The position numbers and the translations under genes were made by a program. The notes beneath the pieces were generated by a model, which worked only from the letters and a program-made list of their open reading frames with translations, searched no databases and was not told where the DNA came from. Positions 23,207-35,439 of a stretch of DNA of 64,000 bases are shown piece by piece. The first letter of the stretch is position 1; every line of letters starts with the position of its first letter. The stretch is from Hippophae tibetana (lineage: Eukaryota > Streptophyta > Magnoliopsida > Rosales > Elaeagnaceae): assembly GCA_037013495.1 (NCBI GenBank), contig CM072811.1, positions 27,737,659-27,801,658 of the forward strand. The letters run 5' to 3'.

Positions 23207-23890
23207 TTAAAATTTGTAAAATCAAATTTACTTTAAAAAAATATTTATAGTCATAATCTAGAGAGAAAATAAAAATATCAAAAATTGACATAATCAACCC
23301 AAACTTTTTAATTTGATTTGAATTAATTTTATACTTTTAATTATTTTGATTTAATTTTATCTTTTAAAAAATCAATTAGATTGGATTGATAAAACTTTTA
23401 GTATAAAATCCAACTAACTCAACTTTAAGTGTGGATGACATTATCCATATTATCTTAATAATGTCTCTTTTTTATACATTTTGATATCAAAGTGTAATAT
23501 CCATAATTTTTAGTCAAATTATTATAAAATTATCGAGAATAATAAAACTTAAATTTGTAAAATTAAATTAAATTTAAAAATAAATAAATATTTGTAGCCA
23601 TAATCTAGAGAGATAATAAAATATCAAATATAACACAACTAACCTACACCAACCCAAACTTTTTGATTCGATTTCAATTGATTTTATACTTTTGATTAAT
23701 TTGATTTAGTTTTTATTTTTTAAAAGATCAATTAGAATGGATTTATTTGAATTTTAGTGCAAAATTGAATTAATCCAACTTTAAACATCTAATGATGAAA
23801 ATGTGACGACTTTAGATTGTTGAAATAATATCTCTTTTATACACATCCTGTTATCGAATTGTGATATCCATATGTTTTGGTCAAAATTAT
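23203..23890 (+). repeat. Diverged tandem duplication, two units of about 350 bp
   Basis: Unit 1 (about 23203-23530) and unit 2 (about 23550-23890) share in order 'cataatctagagaga', 'caacccaaactttttgatt', 'attttatacttttgatta', 'aaaaatcaattaga..ggat', 'ccaacttta' and 'tgatatccata'. The offset is 347-367 bases because of indels. The divergence is moderate, so the duplication is old. No coding content. Confidence 0.75.
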
Positions 23891-24944
23891 CGATTAAATT
23901 TCATTTAAATATATATTTTTAGCTCAAATATCTCAGATATTAGGATATTGTTGTTAAAATATTGAACAAAATATTAAAAATATCAATTATTGATTTATTT
24001 CTCTTTTTTCTAAGCAATCATTTTTATTCAATTTTTTTTTTTCATCTTAGAAGAGAATATATTTTTTGATAGTTTTATGTTTTTTTCTTTCTAAATTTTC
24101 TATTAACAAAGATAATATCTTAAAAAATTTCATAAAAAATATATATATTAACTATTTCAAAATTTGTAAACACCCGTGAAAGAGAAGAAGATGGGAACAA
24201 ATTTCTTGAATGTCAATATATTGAGCCCAAATAACTATTTTTTTTTAAATTAGCCGACACTTGTTATGAAATAGCCCATCTTAAAATTGATTAGGGTGAA
24301 ATTATTCAAAAGACAATTTTTTATTATCTTAACTCACTCAAATATTCAAGTGTTATTATATTTAATCAAAAATATTATAGAAAGATTTATATCTATTTAT
24401 TATCTCTTCTCCTGACCATAGACTTTCATGTTTCATTTCCTTTTTTATTCTTGAATATTTTTTCATTCTAGCTTCCACACCAATTTTTTTCGTTGGGTTA
24501 GTTTTGGCTATGATTTATTTTACTTTTTGTTTTGATTGTAAAAAAATAAAAGGAAAGACAGTTGTGGGGTTGTCATATATTACCACTGATGATATTTCTT
24601 AGTCCTATCAAACAATTGTGCACGTAGATGAGTTTTCTTGATAAATTTTATATTTGAAGTACATTGTGGGCTAATTTAGAATATATTTTAAAACTAATAA
24701 TGGGCTATCCATTTATTTTAATTGGAAAACATAATGGTCGTCATTGAGCTTTATATTAGATAATCTTGGACAGTTCAACCATTTTGGCCATTGAATTGAT
24801 CTGTTGTAGCAGTCTACTAATCACAAAAAACTTGACCTCAATAGCATTATATTAAATAAATAAATTATTTTTTTAAATTAATAATTATAAAACTCAAAAC
24901 TCTCAGTTTTAATGTTACATTAAATGATATTTTATCAAATTAAC
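23891..24944. other. AT-rich DNA with a possible inverted-repeat element
   Basis: A segment at 24222-24255 (agcccaaataact... ending aaattagcc) is roughly repeated in inverted orientation at 24669-24709 (ggctaattta... ending tgggctatcc). This could be the two ends of a degraded 490-bp foldback element. The match is imperfect, and no target duplication was found. Confidence 0.35.
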
Positions 24945-25140
24945 CTCTACTCAATATTATAATATTTACATATAATCTCAGTTTTTAACCGTAATAATAG
25001 ATTTATGATCACACTTATAAAAACTGAAAACTAAGTAAAAGAGACCATAGAATATTATCTATGATCTCAATTTTTAACCAAGATAATAAATATACCTTAT
25101 AATCTCAATTTTTTTAAAGATCAAAATCAGACATAACATT
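24945..25140 (+). repeat. Eroded 3' terminal and subterminal region of the CACTA element
   Basis: Starts near CTCTACTCAATAT, a poor match to the intact end, and contains at least three 'ctcagttttta'-like motifs plus 'gagaccatagaatatta'. The last is the inverted counterpart of 'gagaccataggatttta' in the other end. Confidence 0.55.
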
Positions 25141-25462
25141 TAATCACGATCTTATAACTAAATGATATATCTATTGTTTCTCTTACACTTAAATTGTGAT
25201 TATATACATATCAATTAAACTCATTTTTCAATATAAGTTAAAATTAATTGAAAAAATTAAAAATTATTATATTAAAATTAAGAAAAAAATTACATTTAAG
25301 TGTTTATATATGCACTAAAACATAATAAAATCTTATTATAACTAACTAATTAAAGTATTATAAAATATATGCAAAAATTTATTAATATTAATACTAATCA
25401 AATTGTTCACCATCTAGATCAATATAAAAGATATTTTGAATAGAACATTATAATGTTTTTCT

Positions 25463-25831
25463 TCAAAATCCGTTTCTTTTAGGACATCTACTATATGCGT
25501 GGTTAATTTCCTCATAAAAAATGTAGTATCTACTATGAGCATTCCCGTATCTAATAGACTTGCATATAGAGCAGTGTGTTGTAGCTGAATTAAAGCACAG
25601 GGCACAAGAATAAAGTCCATTCTTCGAGGAAGACGCAATAGGAATTACATCAGGAACTGCCATTGCTTGTGACTTAAGAACTTCTTCAGTAGCTAGTTGT
25701 GCAAGAAAATTTATTGTCTCTCTTCTCTTAGCAGCCTCATTCCACTTCCCAAGTAGTATGTAAGCGACCAAAGGAAGCACAACCAAAACCAGAAACAGGG
25801 CGGGTATATCAGCTTCCCTTGGCTCAAGCAT
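25463..25831 (-). pseudogene. UBP15-like ubiquitin-specific protease, 5' fragment with broken MYND finger
   Basis: The 122-codon frame begins MLEPREADIPALFLVLVVLP and continues VAYILLGKW. This is the conserved N terminus of plant UBP15/16/17/19-type deubiquitinases, with their N-terminal membrane-like helix (about 11-28). A basic linker and the start of the MYND zinc finger follow (CALCF..ATTHCSICKSIRY, about 75-94). After 'KSIRY' the second half of the finger is degraded: the Cys pair is lost and only 'EEINHAYSRC' still aligns. The frame ends soon after, and no catalytic USP domain exists downstream. The intact enzyme removes ubiquitin from proteins. The fragment lies between the Ulp1-like gene and the 3' end of the CACTA element, on the same strand, so it was probably captured by the transposon. 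It is not expected to be functional. Confidence 0.85.
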
Positions 25832-26739
25832 GTCCTTACCAGCATACTCATGTCCTATATCCCATCAAAATTACAACCCAATAGATGGTCTGTCAAAGTT
25901 GCATACTTATAAATAAGCTAACAACGGCTGCAACAACGTGAAATGCGAGATGAACCATAGCATATACTGATTCTTGTCAAGTTCAGATTTGTTATTCCTT
26001 ATATTAAAGGTCAGAGTCAATCATAAATAATTACTATATGATAAAATTACTTTAGTTGATGAAAACCAAATGGACCTATTACATTTCGTAGTAGAGGGGT
26101 CTAGGCTAATTTCCTGTTACTAGACTAACCACCAACAAACACATACACATATAAAGAGAGTGCAAAAAAAAGTTCAAAGATGAAGAAGTAGATCCTATGA
26201 AAAACAAAACAAAAGACCAACGTACTTAGGTTTTTCTAATTATAACTTACAGAGAGAGTGCACATTGTAATTAACTTAGAAAAAAGCTATAAAAACAAAA
26301 AAACTTAAAAAAATAATGTCGCATCTCTATAAATAATCACAATACAACTAGTAGCATGGAATATACAAGATTGAAATATGAAATAAGCTTTAAATCCAGT
26401 TCACGAGAAGGATGACTCAAGCAGGCTCTTTTATGAATCAGAATTTAGAAAAAAATAACACTGGTAGATCTAATCCAAAAATTAGCTGTATAAATATTCA
26501 CCTTAGTATTTTATTTGACTAGAATTGCTTGAAGGATCAAACTGAACAGGTGATGATTAGATAGTTATTTAGATATAACAGACAAAGAAAAATAGAAACA
26601 CAAAACTAGAATAAACAGCAATACACTTGTACATGATAGGAAACACCAACACAGACACTAAACAATCTACTCTTGAAAAGTTGGTTAGTTTTACCTATGC
26701 GAAAATTTTATGGGCAATACATATAACCGAGGCCTCATT
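25832..26739. other. Interior CACTA sequence upstream of the UBP15-like fragment
   Basis: The GC content is slightly higher near 25840-26000, which may be the captured leader of the UBP15-like gene. No further coding similarity was recognised. Confidence 0.4.
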
Positions 26740-28210
26740 CCGCATAGATGGTGAGCTATAGTTGTAAGAATCGATTTGTGAATTTTGACCACTCATCTCG
26801 CATCTTATTAACTTCACTATTAGTGTAAATTCCTTTATGATTAAGATGTAATGTATACACATTTTAAATTATTATTAGCTAACCAATTATTTTGATAAAT
26901 AAAAACATAAAATCAAAATTAAAACAAGAAAAGAAAATACAAAAATAATTTAAATTATTATCAAGTTAATCATACAAGTAAGTGGATTGACAATAATTAT
27001 TCTCATAAATATAAGGACATGATACCTACAAGTTACCAAATCATTTTGCTTAGGACATTGTACATTAGAACAAAAATTCAATTGTAAGCTTAATATAATC
27101 TAATTAAAAAAATATTACATAAAAATGATCAATAAATAGTATAAGTACTTCTAATGAATATATATATATATATATGAAAAATATAAAAAGGTTGAAATTG
27201 TGGATTTTAATGAACCATGCATTTATAACTTATTCTTATTGTATATCATATTGACAAATTTTGAGCCCTTAGATTTTGATAACTATTCAACATTATATAA
27301 ATCCTATATAATGAAGGAAAAATAAATAAGAGTTATTTGTGAAGACAAATTAAACTTAATGTTTTCAAAAACATTAAGTTAGTAAAAAAAATATAACTTA
27401 CTCATTCATAATGTTTTTAATATCAGAGAATATTTAACCTTACAATGAATTCAAATAATAAATGATATTTTTCATTGCCTAGTACACAATTAAAATCCAA
27501 TGGTACCTATATCAATTTATATTAAGATATATATTGGTAAATGTATTTGATTACATAGCATACTTTTTCATAAAGGCTATAATAATCCACTTACCCTCCA
27601 TTATATGAAATAATTTAATTATCTCTCTCTTGAGTATTTTGCATCCTTTCAAACACTATCTCACAATTTAAGTATGTGTCCTTTTCTTCTTAATGACATA
27701 TAACCAATTTGGGTCAATGAATCTCATCACATTATTCAAATGATTCTTTATCAACTCGTCATAGCTTTGCCTATGGAAAAAGTTTACAAATTAATGATAA
27801 AATAACAATCATAAGAAAACATGTGAGTAACTTATAACTAATCATAAAATTAAAAGTTAATTAAAATCAAATAAACTAACTGTATCCACAATTTGACAAC
27901 TGAATGACCAATTTTCACCTTGGTATAAAATTGTTCTACACATTCAATTGATAGAAAAATAGGCAATTCATTGCCTAAGAAATGAACTTCCATTGGAACT
28001 TTAACAACAATCATTAATCGAAGATGCATATGAGCATGCAACTATAAGAAATCTAACATGCATAACAAAACCACTAGTTTGATCATATGTATATAAGATT
28101 GGTTTTCTTGTTGGTACAAAGAAGGCTTCTTAGAAGCTATTTTGTCTATCAGTTTCTCATTTGAACTTCCCTTTTTGTTGCTACAGGTAATAGATAACTT
28201 TGATTTCTCC
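26740..28210 (-). pseudogene. CACTA-associated Ulp1-like (C48) cysteine protease remnant
   Basis: Read on the minus strand with many shifts. An N-terminal segment near 28040-27860 (KVPMEVHFLGNE, then PIFLSIECVEQFY) matches the region that precedes the protease in plant CACTA Ulp1-like proteins. Next come a His-Trp segment YHWILIV followed by YYLNSL (about 27510-27440), the catalytic-Cys block CPKQNDLVTCRYHVL (about 27060-27015) and a C-terminal EVNKMRDEWSKF (about 26815-26780). Ulp1 domains cleave SUMO precursors and conjugates, and many plant CACTA elements carry them. The Cys is still present, but the following Gly is Arg and multiple stops and AT-rich insertions break the gene. Confidence 0.75.
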
Positions 28211-28699
28211 TTGCTCAAACCCTATTTATTCACAATATGAAGGAATCTAATAAAATTATAATATATTTTTAAATTAATCAACAATGAAAACAATATATAA
28301 AAGGTAAGTGACATATCCTTATTAAATCCTTTCCTAATATGAAAAGATGTGGAGGGTAAGTAGCAAATGAATTGATTACTTATGTAACTGTATTATGTTC
28401 CCTTGTTGGTATATGTAAGAGACAATTCTTTTCAACATCATCCACAACAGAAACCTTCCAAGTCCCATTCAATGATTATCCATGACAAACATCACTAGAG
28501 GAATCACTTACCCTTTCACGTGCCACAATACACGATGATTTCTCATATGCAAGCAAACAACTTCGTCCCTATATAGTATTAAAACAAACATATATACTAT
28601 TACTCCAACACCATACAAATGAAAATGAAAGTATGAAAATGACTATAAATATTGAAGATTACTTACAACTAATCTTATATGAAATGAAGGCACATCGGA

Positions 28700-29830
28700 A
28701 GGAGTGGAAATTTGTTGGATGTGTGGTGTAGATGTAGGTGTTATTAGTGCCTACATCTCTACCTTCCTTATATCAAAGCTTGCAATTGTTTCCTTCATTG
28801 ACATAATCTCATTTAAGAATTTTACCATTTCATTGGAGGGATAATTAGTGCACTTTCTAGGCATACCAAAATATTTAGTAGATGTTGTATGTTGGGAGTA
28901 TCCTTTAAGACCTGGATGATCCTTTCTCTATGCTACCACTTTTTGACTTTATAGATATAGAGAATGAGTTAAAAAAATATTGTATACCCAAAAAAATTAC
29001 TAATTATTTAACAAAATAATTCTTAATAACTCACCAATTGAATTTTTAGGTTAGAAAACCCCATTATTCAACTTAGCATGTTCACAACTTGATTTATAAT
29101 AAGAGAACATATATAAAAAATCGTTGGGGCATATAACAAAAAAAATTAAATGATAATATTTATATTTTTGTGTTCAATAATACCTGGAATTTCTCAGATC
29201 ATATGTAATTCACAAACACATGCCAAAAGTTGTGTACCCATTCATACTTCTTAGGTGGTTTGTATAGCTTCTTCTCATTCAATGGGTTCAAATATAGGTT
29301 AATGTATTTTTTCCTCAAATTCTTTTTGAATGCCTTCTATCTCAAAGTGACCATCTTAATGCACTTCAAGTTTGTATCCCTTTAGAAGAATGTATTTTTC
29401 CTATAAATTTACACAAAATTAGTATTATAACTAAATAAGGAACAACAAAAAAGTATAAGTGCAATATGTCTTCTTACCGTCAATGTTGCCCATATCATGT
29501 CTTTTTCTACTTCATAAACTTGCTTTTGCCAATCATTATAAATAATCCTAATCATTTTTTTCCTAACACATATATCCAACTAATCATTTTTGATCCCTTC
29601 TTTCCAATTGGGTTGTATTCATTATCAAATTCAATTGTAATTTTTTCTGTGCACTTTGATTTAACAATTTTCTTCATTTTGTTATACCTCTTTTCTTTTT
29701 TTCTTTCTTTTGGATGGTCTTTCCTTATCAGAAGAACCATCTATATCTAAAGAAGTATCATAATTCGTAAAACTCTCCTTATTAGAGGAGTTATGTTGGT
29801 TCCTAACTCTTTCATCTTTGTCACGATCGT
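28700..29830 (-). pseudogene. CACTA second gene, plant transposase PF03004-like (TnpA-type) remnant
   Basis: On the minus strand, KITIEFDNEYNPIGKKGSK (about 29650-29594) matches the start of the PF03004 'plant transposase (Ptta/En/Spm)' region. 'KKLYKPPKKYEWVHNFWHVFV' follows (about 29275-29215), and then a KSGSIEKGSSRS-like remnant near 28920-28890. This protein accompanies TNP2 in En/Spm-type elements and is thought to bind subterminal repeats. Frames are broken by several stops and by AT-rich stretches. Confidence 0.7.
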
Positions 29831-29999
29831 CCACAATCTCATTAGGATCCATATACTTATGAAAAAAAATCTAAATAATAAATGAATATATATAATCAAA
29901 AATAAATAATAAAATTAGAATTATAAATGCAAGTTGTAAATAGAAACAAACATATAATATATTTCAAGATGCATACCTAACAAAAACATTGCAAATAAA

Positions 30000-30760
30000 A
30001 AAAATTAACTTTCTTGATCATCCCAAGTTGGCTCATAATCATTGCACATATATATTAAATTATCATCTTCTTCAACATTAGCATCATTTAAGTTAGTTAT
30101 ATTACTTGCAAATGATCCATGATCAGACAAAATTTCATTTAATTCTTCCTCTTTGTGATAAAACTCTAGCTTGGCAGTATCAATATAGCTGACCATTTTG
30201 TGTCTGTAGGATCTTTTGCATAGAATACTTGGTTAGCATAGGAAGCCATGATGAATGGGTCATCTCGATGACCTATTTTAACAAGGTTAATAATAGTCAA
30301 TCCTAAATCGCTCTTACAAATTTCATTTTAATTATCCTCAGCCCAATCACATAGGAATATTGAAACATGAAACATATGGTATTTTAACTCCCAAAATTCT
30401 TAAACAACTCCATAATATGTCTTTGCAAATAGAATTGGGTTCTTATACTTAGAACTTGCAAATTACAAAGTTTGAGCATTTAACATAACCCCACTATTTT
30501 GATTAACACAAATTTCATCCCTTGCCTTTGTTGTAAATCAAAAACCATTTATATCATATCTAGGATAATTGATAACATCATACCACAACCCATTTTCCCA
30601 CCACCTTATAGTTTATGTGATGGAATTATTAGGGACACTTAACTCGTCTATAACTTAATATCAAAACCAATAAATAAAATTACGATTGTGTTCATCTTGA
30701 AACCATTTCTCTCATTTTCTCCTGTTTTGAGGATTTGCCTTTAACATATCCATAAACATC
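30000..30760 (-). pseudogene. CACTA transposase C-terminal DUF4216 region
   Basis: The minus-strand translation shows a good DUF4216 match in order: YDINGF (about 30550-30535), QNSGVML (30510), SSKYKNPI with YYGV (30455-30400), the 'ELKYHMFHVSIFLCDW' stretch (30390-30345), and LVKIGHRDDPFIMAS followed by NQVFYAKDP (30290-30210). A short acidic tail ends near 30005. A few stops interrupt an otherwise well-kept domain. In intact elements this follows DUF4218 in the same protein. Confidence 0.8.
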
Positions 30761-31045
30761 CTGTTAAATAAGAGTAATGTGAGTGAAAACATGAAAATAT
30801 AATTTCAACAATTATGAAATGTATAATAAATGACACCATTTTTACCTTATGTATGGTTCAATCTCATTATTGTTTGCAAGCACCAAACAATGGCTTTGTT
30901 CTCATTTAACTTGTATGATGGTTTCAACTAAATATGAACTTATTGGTTCGCTAATATCTTATAAACCACTACCCAATGAAAACCTAGGTTGAGGAATCCC
31001 AATTATGGATATGCCAAATAGGTATTGAGAGTAAAACTCAATAGC

Positions 31046-33119
31046 TTAGTTTACAATATAACACCCAACTATGCACTTTTTTGGTCCATTACGGTTACAG
31101 ACATAACCTTTCAAACAATTCTTGAATCTTTCAAATGGATACATCCATTGTATATATACAGGATCACATAACTGCACTTCCCTAACAAGGTGAATAGTTA
31201 AGTGAACCATGATATCAAAGAATGAAGGGGATAAATATTTTCCAAGTGAGTACAATGTCTCAACAAGTTCAATTGGTAGTTTATGTAGCTTAGCTTCTAC
31301 AATTGTCTTCTTGCAAATGGAATTGAAGAAAAAGCAAAGACGAGTGATTTCATGACAAATATGCTTTGGGAGAATTGATCTAATTTTCACCGGCAACAAT
31401 TGTTGTATAATAGCATGACAATCATGTGATTTTAAACCATATAACTTTAAGTCTTGCATTGATACTAGGTTTTTGACATTTGATGAGAAACCTTCTGTAA
31501 CTTTCAATCCCAATAAAAATTTGCAAAATGTTATCTTTTCATCCCTAGAAAGTGTAAAACAAGCAAGAGGTAACTTGACCCATGATCCCTTATCAATTGG
31601 TACCAATTCTTGTCTAATTCTCAACTCTTTTAGATTCAAACGGGCAGCAATACCATCCTTTGTTTTAAAAGGAATATCAAGAAGTGTTTCAATTAAACTA
31701 TCACATACATTCTTTTCTTTGTGCATCACAACTAACATATGGTGTACATGAAATGTTTTCCAATAAGGAAACTTCCAAAAGATTGACATCTTCTTCTAAC
31801 ATTTGTCACTATTGTCATTTTTTATCTTCTCCTTTGCAATCATTTTGAATTTCCTTTTCTCTAGAATACCTTTTTATTTTTACGTTTCTTTTCCTTTTCC
31901 TCTTAATTTTGCATGTAGTTTAGTCATTGCTTTCAATACTAAGTCCCACTTCCCCAACTTCTTGAAGGTCATACATTGTAATTTATGTAACATTTTTTCT
32001 CCTTGCAAGGGTATTGGAGTATCTTCATTGTCACTTACAACTTTCTTTTGAGATACAAACTTATGCCGTTTTGGTGAGAATCAGGTATGTCTAGCAAAAG
32101 AATTATTTTTCATATGTAATAGATATTGAGCACGAGTTTTCTCACTACATACTGAATATGCATTTTACCCATTGGTCACATGTCTACACAATTTTCCATA
32201 AGCCAAAAATTAATTTATTGTCCACAATACCATTGCTTTAAGATTGAAGTACTCTTCTTTGTATAAGTCATACACATACTTCATCCCAAAGTTTCTTCAA
32301 GTCATCAATAAGAGGCTCCAAGTAGACATCAATATCATTACTTGATTGTTTTGGTCCAGAAATTAACATGGAAAACATCATAAACTTTATTTTCATGCAT
32401 AACTAAATAGGAAGGTTATATGTGATAGTAATCACTGGCTAACAACTATATCTACTCTTAGATTGTTGTGAGGGTTGATCCCATCGATGGTAATAACAAG
32501 ACGTAAATTCCTAGGCCTTGACCTTAAATCTTGCCACTTTTCAAATACTACCTTCCAACATTTTGATATTGTTTCCTATAAAGGATACACTCATTTGGAT
32601 AAGCGTGAATATTTACATACTCCATACCAAACTTACTCAATGTTTTTTTCACTTCATACATAGAAATAGGCAACTCATTTATCTTTGGGAGTATTTCATG
32701 AGTTAACTTTAATATAACAGTGAACCCAGCATTAGAGAATCCATGTTTCGCTTTAAGATTGTATAAATTCATAATTGTAGACAACTTGGTGAAATTTGTG
32801 CAATGAAGATAAATCAGCTTCTCTGTATCTTCTAACAACTTGTTAAATTCATCAGAATTTATACTGGATTCATTTTTTTTGCATTTACCATTTCAATAGG
32901 GGAATCCTCTATATTTGTGGATCTAAATTGACGGTTCAGTGGTGTGTCTGTTTCATCATCTTCTTGAATTACAGGTTCTCTATGAATATACCAATTTGTA
33001 TAAGTTTGAACAATCCCGTTACAAATAAGATGATCTTGTATATCATCATTTTTTTGAAATTCTATGTTTATGCAATCATTGCAAAGACATCGAATAGGTT
33101 CATCGTTTGCGGCATTCAT
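31046..33119 (-). pseudogene. CACTA transposase TNP2 with transposase-associated domain and DUF4218
   Basis: The transposase-associated domain lies at 33119-32860 (IRCLCNDCINIEF, then YTNWYIHRE). TNP2 follows at 32838-32548 (FTKLSTIMNLYNLKAKHGFS, ...NECILYRK), and the middle part at about 32520-31950 is shifted ('NFGMKYVYDLYK', 'LWTINKFLAYGKL'). An open 247-codon frame spans the end of TNP2 and DUF4218 (31789-31046: YWKTFHVHHMLVVMHKEKNV, GLKSHDCHAIIQQLLP, FFDIMVHLTIHLVRE, WMYPFERF). TNP2 carries the DDE-type catalytic function of En/Spm elements. Multiple stops and frameshifts between segments make it nonfunctional, although the last segment is still open over 247 codons. Confidence 0.9.
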
Positions 33120-34394
33120 TCAAGAAAAATTTAAAAACGCTTCTACTATGTCTAAATAATCTTGTGAAAATCTTGGCTTAAGCATCCAATACTTATCCAT
33201 TCTAAATGACATAACATATGTGTTGGTTAAAAACAAATTTTATACTTTAAAGTTGTTTCAAGAAAATTATAAGAAAAGTAAATGAATTGAAACCAATTTA
33301 ACCAATTGGTAATTAAAGAAAATAATGTTTGAAATTGAGAAGCAAAAAACTAAAAGGAACCAAAGCAAATGAATTATTAAAAGCAAAAGTAGTAAATAAA
33401 TAAAACTTTTACTCATTTAATAATTAAACGTATAACCGGCAAAATAATAATAATAAAGATTTTTAATAATTAGTCAATAAAAAGAGTAAAAAATTTACCA
33501 AAATGTTAGCTACACTAAAATGGATTTGTCCAAAAACCAATCAATAACATGCAAGAATTAACCAACCAATATAAAGATATTTAAGTAAAGTAGTACCAAA
33601 TTAAACAAAAATAGAAATTACTTATTCAAACAGATTAATTAAGAGTAATACTTAGTTAAACAAAGTAGGATAACAATGAAAGCTTATATATAAAACAAGA
33701 TAGAAGTTAAAGGAACACAAATGAACTTCTAATAAACATTATAATAAGAAATATAAAGAAAATATACAATATACACACCAAGTGGAAATAAACTACTTAA
33801 TTCATCGAAACCCATTATCTCATTTCAAAGAACAATCAAAGGACCCAAAAGACATAACCCCTAATTCAACGTTTTTTGCTCAGGGACAAAATTTCAATAA
33901 TAATCAACACATACATGAAATGATATGGTAAAAAAGAGAGGGTATCACACATACCTGAAGCTAGGTTGCGAGTAACAATAAATCAAATGGCCGGTTAGGA
34001 GAGGTGTGAGATAGGGGAAAAGAAAAAAGAGATCAAGGTTGCACGTGATAATGAAACCAATTATGTGAGCGAGCTGGGGAAAAGGAAAAGAAAAGAAAAA
34101 AGAGAGAAGTGAAAAGAAAAAAAAGAAAGGGAAAAGGAAAAGGAAAAGGAAAAGAAAGAGAGGAAAAAATAAAAAAATTGGGAGAGAAAGAAAAAAAATT
34201 GATATAAAAATTTATTGTGTGGTGTAAAAGAGATAAAATACATGAAATTGAATAACACAATATATAATTTGATTTTTGATTTTAAAAAGATTGAAAGCAT
34301 TATTATTTTAATTATGATCGCAATAATTTAATAATTTTGACTATATAAGTTTGTTTATATTTAAATAATTTTTGTAGTTTAACTTATTACCATG
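33120..34394. other. CACTA 5' region upstream of the transposase
   Basis: AT-rich and noncoding, with a long purine tract at about 34075-34200 on the + strand (G/A only apart from a few bases, built of gaaaag and gaaaagg units). Open frames over this tract on the minus strand are Phe/Ser repeats and not genes. Confidence 0.6.
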
Positions 34395-34531
34395 ATTACT
34401 AATAAAACCGAGGATATATGTATACACTATAGCCTCAGTTTTTATTAGATCGTAACTAAAATCCTATGGTCTCAGTTTTTTAAAAAAACGAGGCTAAATT
34501 TATGATATCAAAGATCACTATTTTGGTAGTG
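34395..34531 (-). repeat. CACTA 5' terminal inverted repeat and subterminal motifs
   Basis: The minus strand starts CACTACCAAAATAGTG at 34531, followed by 'tttagcctcg', 'actgagaccatagga' and 'aaaactgaggc'. The motif repeats are of the subterminal type bound by TnpA-like proteins. Confidence 0.8.
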
Positions 34532-35089
34532 ACTCATCACTTAAATAATCCACATGTTATAACTAAATGCAACGTTTCATACAAGCGTTACAAAACTTCC
34601 ATCATTGCTTCATCATTTTTATATAAGAACCATCAAATCAATTCAAATTTCAAAGAGAATATCATGTTTGAATCTTAGCAAAATCAATGACAATAATAGT
34701 TACAAAAATAAGAAGACCAACAATTTGGTGACATCAATCCAAATTTCAAGTGCTAATTCCATTATTAAACCATCTTTTGATTTCTTGATTTACCATTGAT
34801 ACTAAAGGAAAATAAATAACAAGCATGCAAAATGAGGTTGGATCAAGCTCTATAATTAAGTGTTTCGTCAATCACTAAATTATATGTATATGTATTATGC
34901 TTCAAAAATTGAAATATATTTATTCACTATACTTTGAATTTCATTATTTCAAATCTTAATTGTATTCTAGGTAGAATTGTTTTATAATTTTAAATTATCT
35001 AAATTATCTAAATCTCTGTACATTTTATTTCATCTATCATTTAATTGAATGAAAGATTTTGATGAAACATAATATTTTGATAATGCATG
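34532..35089. other. AT-rich spacer between CACTA and MULE
   Basis: No recognisable feature. One 64-codon open frame (34605-34799) has no family resemblance. Confidence 0.5.
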
Positions 35090-35118
35090 ATGTATCATAT
35101 TACATTTTTAAAATCACA

Positions 35119-35200
35119 TAATGTAACATGTTATATCAAGTTAAAATATAAAATAGACTGTAATGTAACATGTTACATTTTTGTTGTGTTTGTTACATTA
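35119..35200. repeat. Left palindrome cluster, ATGTAACATGTTACAT family
   Basis: A near copy lies at 35120-35135 (last part TTATAT), a perfect 16-bp palindrome at 35163-35178, and a half site TGTTACATT at 35190-35199. Confidence 0.85.
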
Positions 35201-35439
35201 ATAGATTTGAACACTTTATATTTTTCAATTTATGTGTATCTTTTTGGTATTGTTTACATAATATTATAAATATAAGGAAACTTTTAATATTCATTAAATA
35301 AGTGAGACAAAGTTTGGAACAATTCTTATTCATGGTTGGAAATGGATATTTCATGAAGAAAAAGAAAAAAATATATGAGTGGTATTCCAAAAGGCATATA
35401 CATACAAATAAATATGACTTTTAGGGAATTGAAGAAATA

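Larger units (their letters stand above)
24945..34531 (-). mobile_element. Degenerate CACTA (En/Spm) transposon with TNP2, PF03004-like and Ulp1-like genes and a UBP15-like fragment
   Basis: The 5' end is clear: on the minus strand the element starts at 34531 with CACTACCAAAATAGTG, and its subterminal zone (34531-34395) contains repeated 'aaaactgag(a/g)c' motifs with 'accatagga'. The opposite end is eroded. The same motifs appear in inverted orientation at about 24970-25130 ('taatctcagttttta', 'gagaccatagaata', 'gatctcaattttta'), placing the end near 24945. Between the ends, all on the minus strand, lie a transposase-associated domain, TNP2, DUF4218, DUF4216, a PF03004-like gene and a Ulp1 C48-protease-like gene, and then a UBP15-like host fragment. 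This order is usual for autonomous plant CACTA elements except for the last item. All genes are frameshifted. The 3-bp target duplication could not be confirmed because the left end is uncertain. Confidence 0.85.

Noticed and set aside
24222..24709. Possible foldback or MITE with 'aaattagcc' ends
   Set aside because: The inverted match is patchy and no target duplication is visible; kept only as a remark in the intergenic entry.
29466..29750. 94-codon plus-strand ORF, and other plus-strand ORFs between 29.4 and 33.2 kb
   Set aside because: They lie antisense to recognisable CACTA protein segments on the minus strand.
34033..34300. Two overlapping minus-strand ORFs rich in Phe and Ser
   Set aside because: They are the complement of a purine-only tract in the CACTA 5' region; low complexity, no family.
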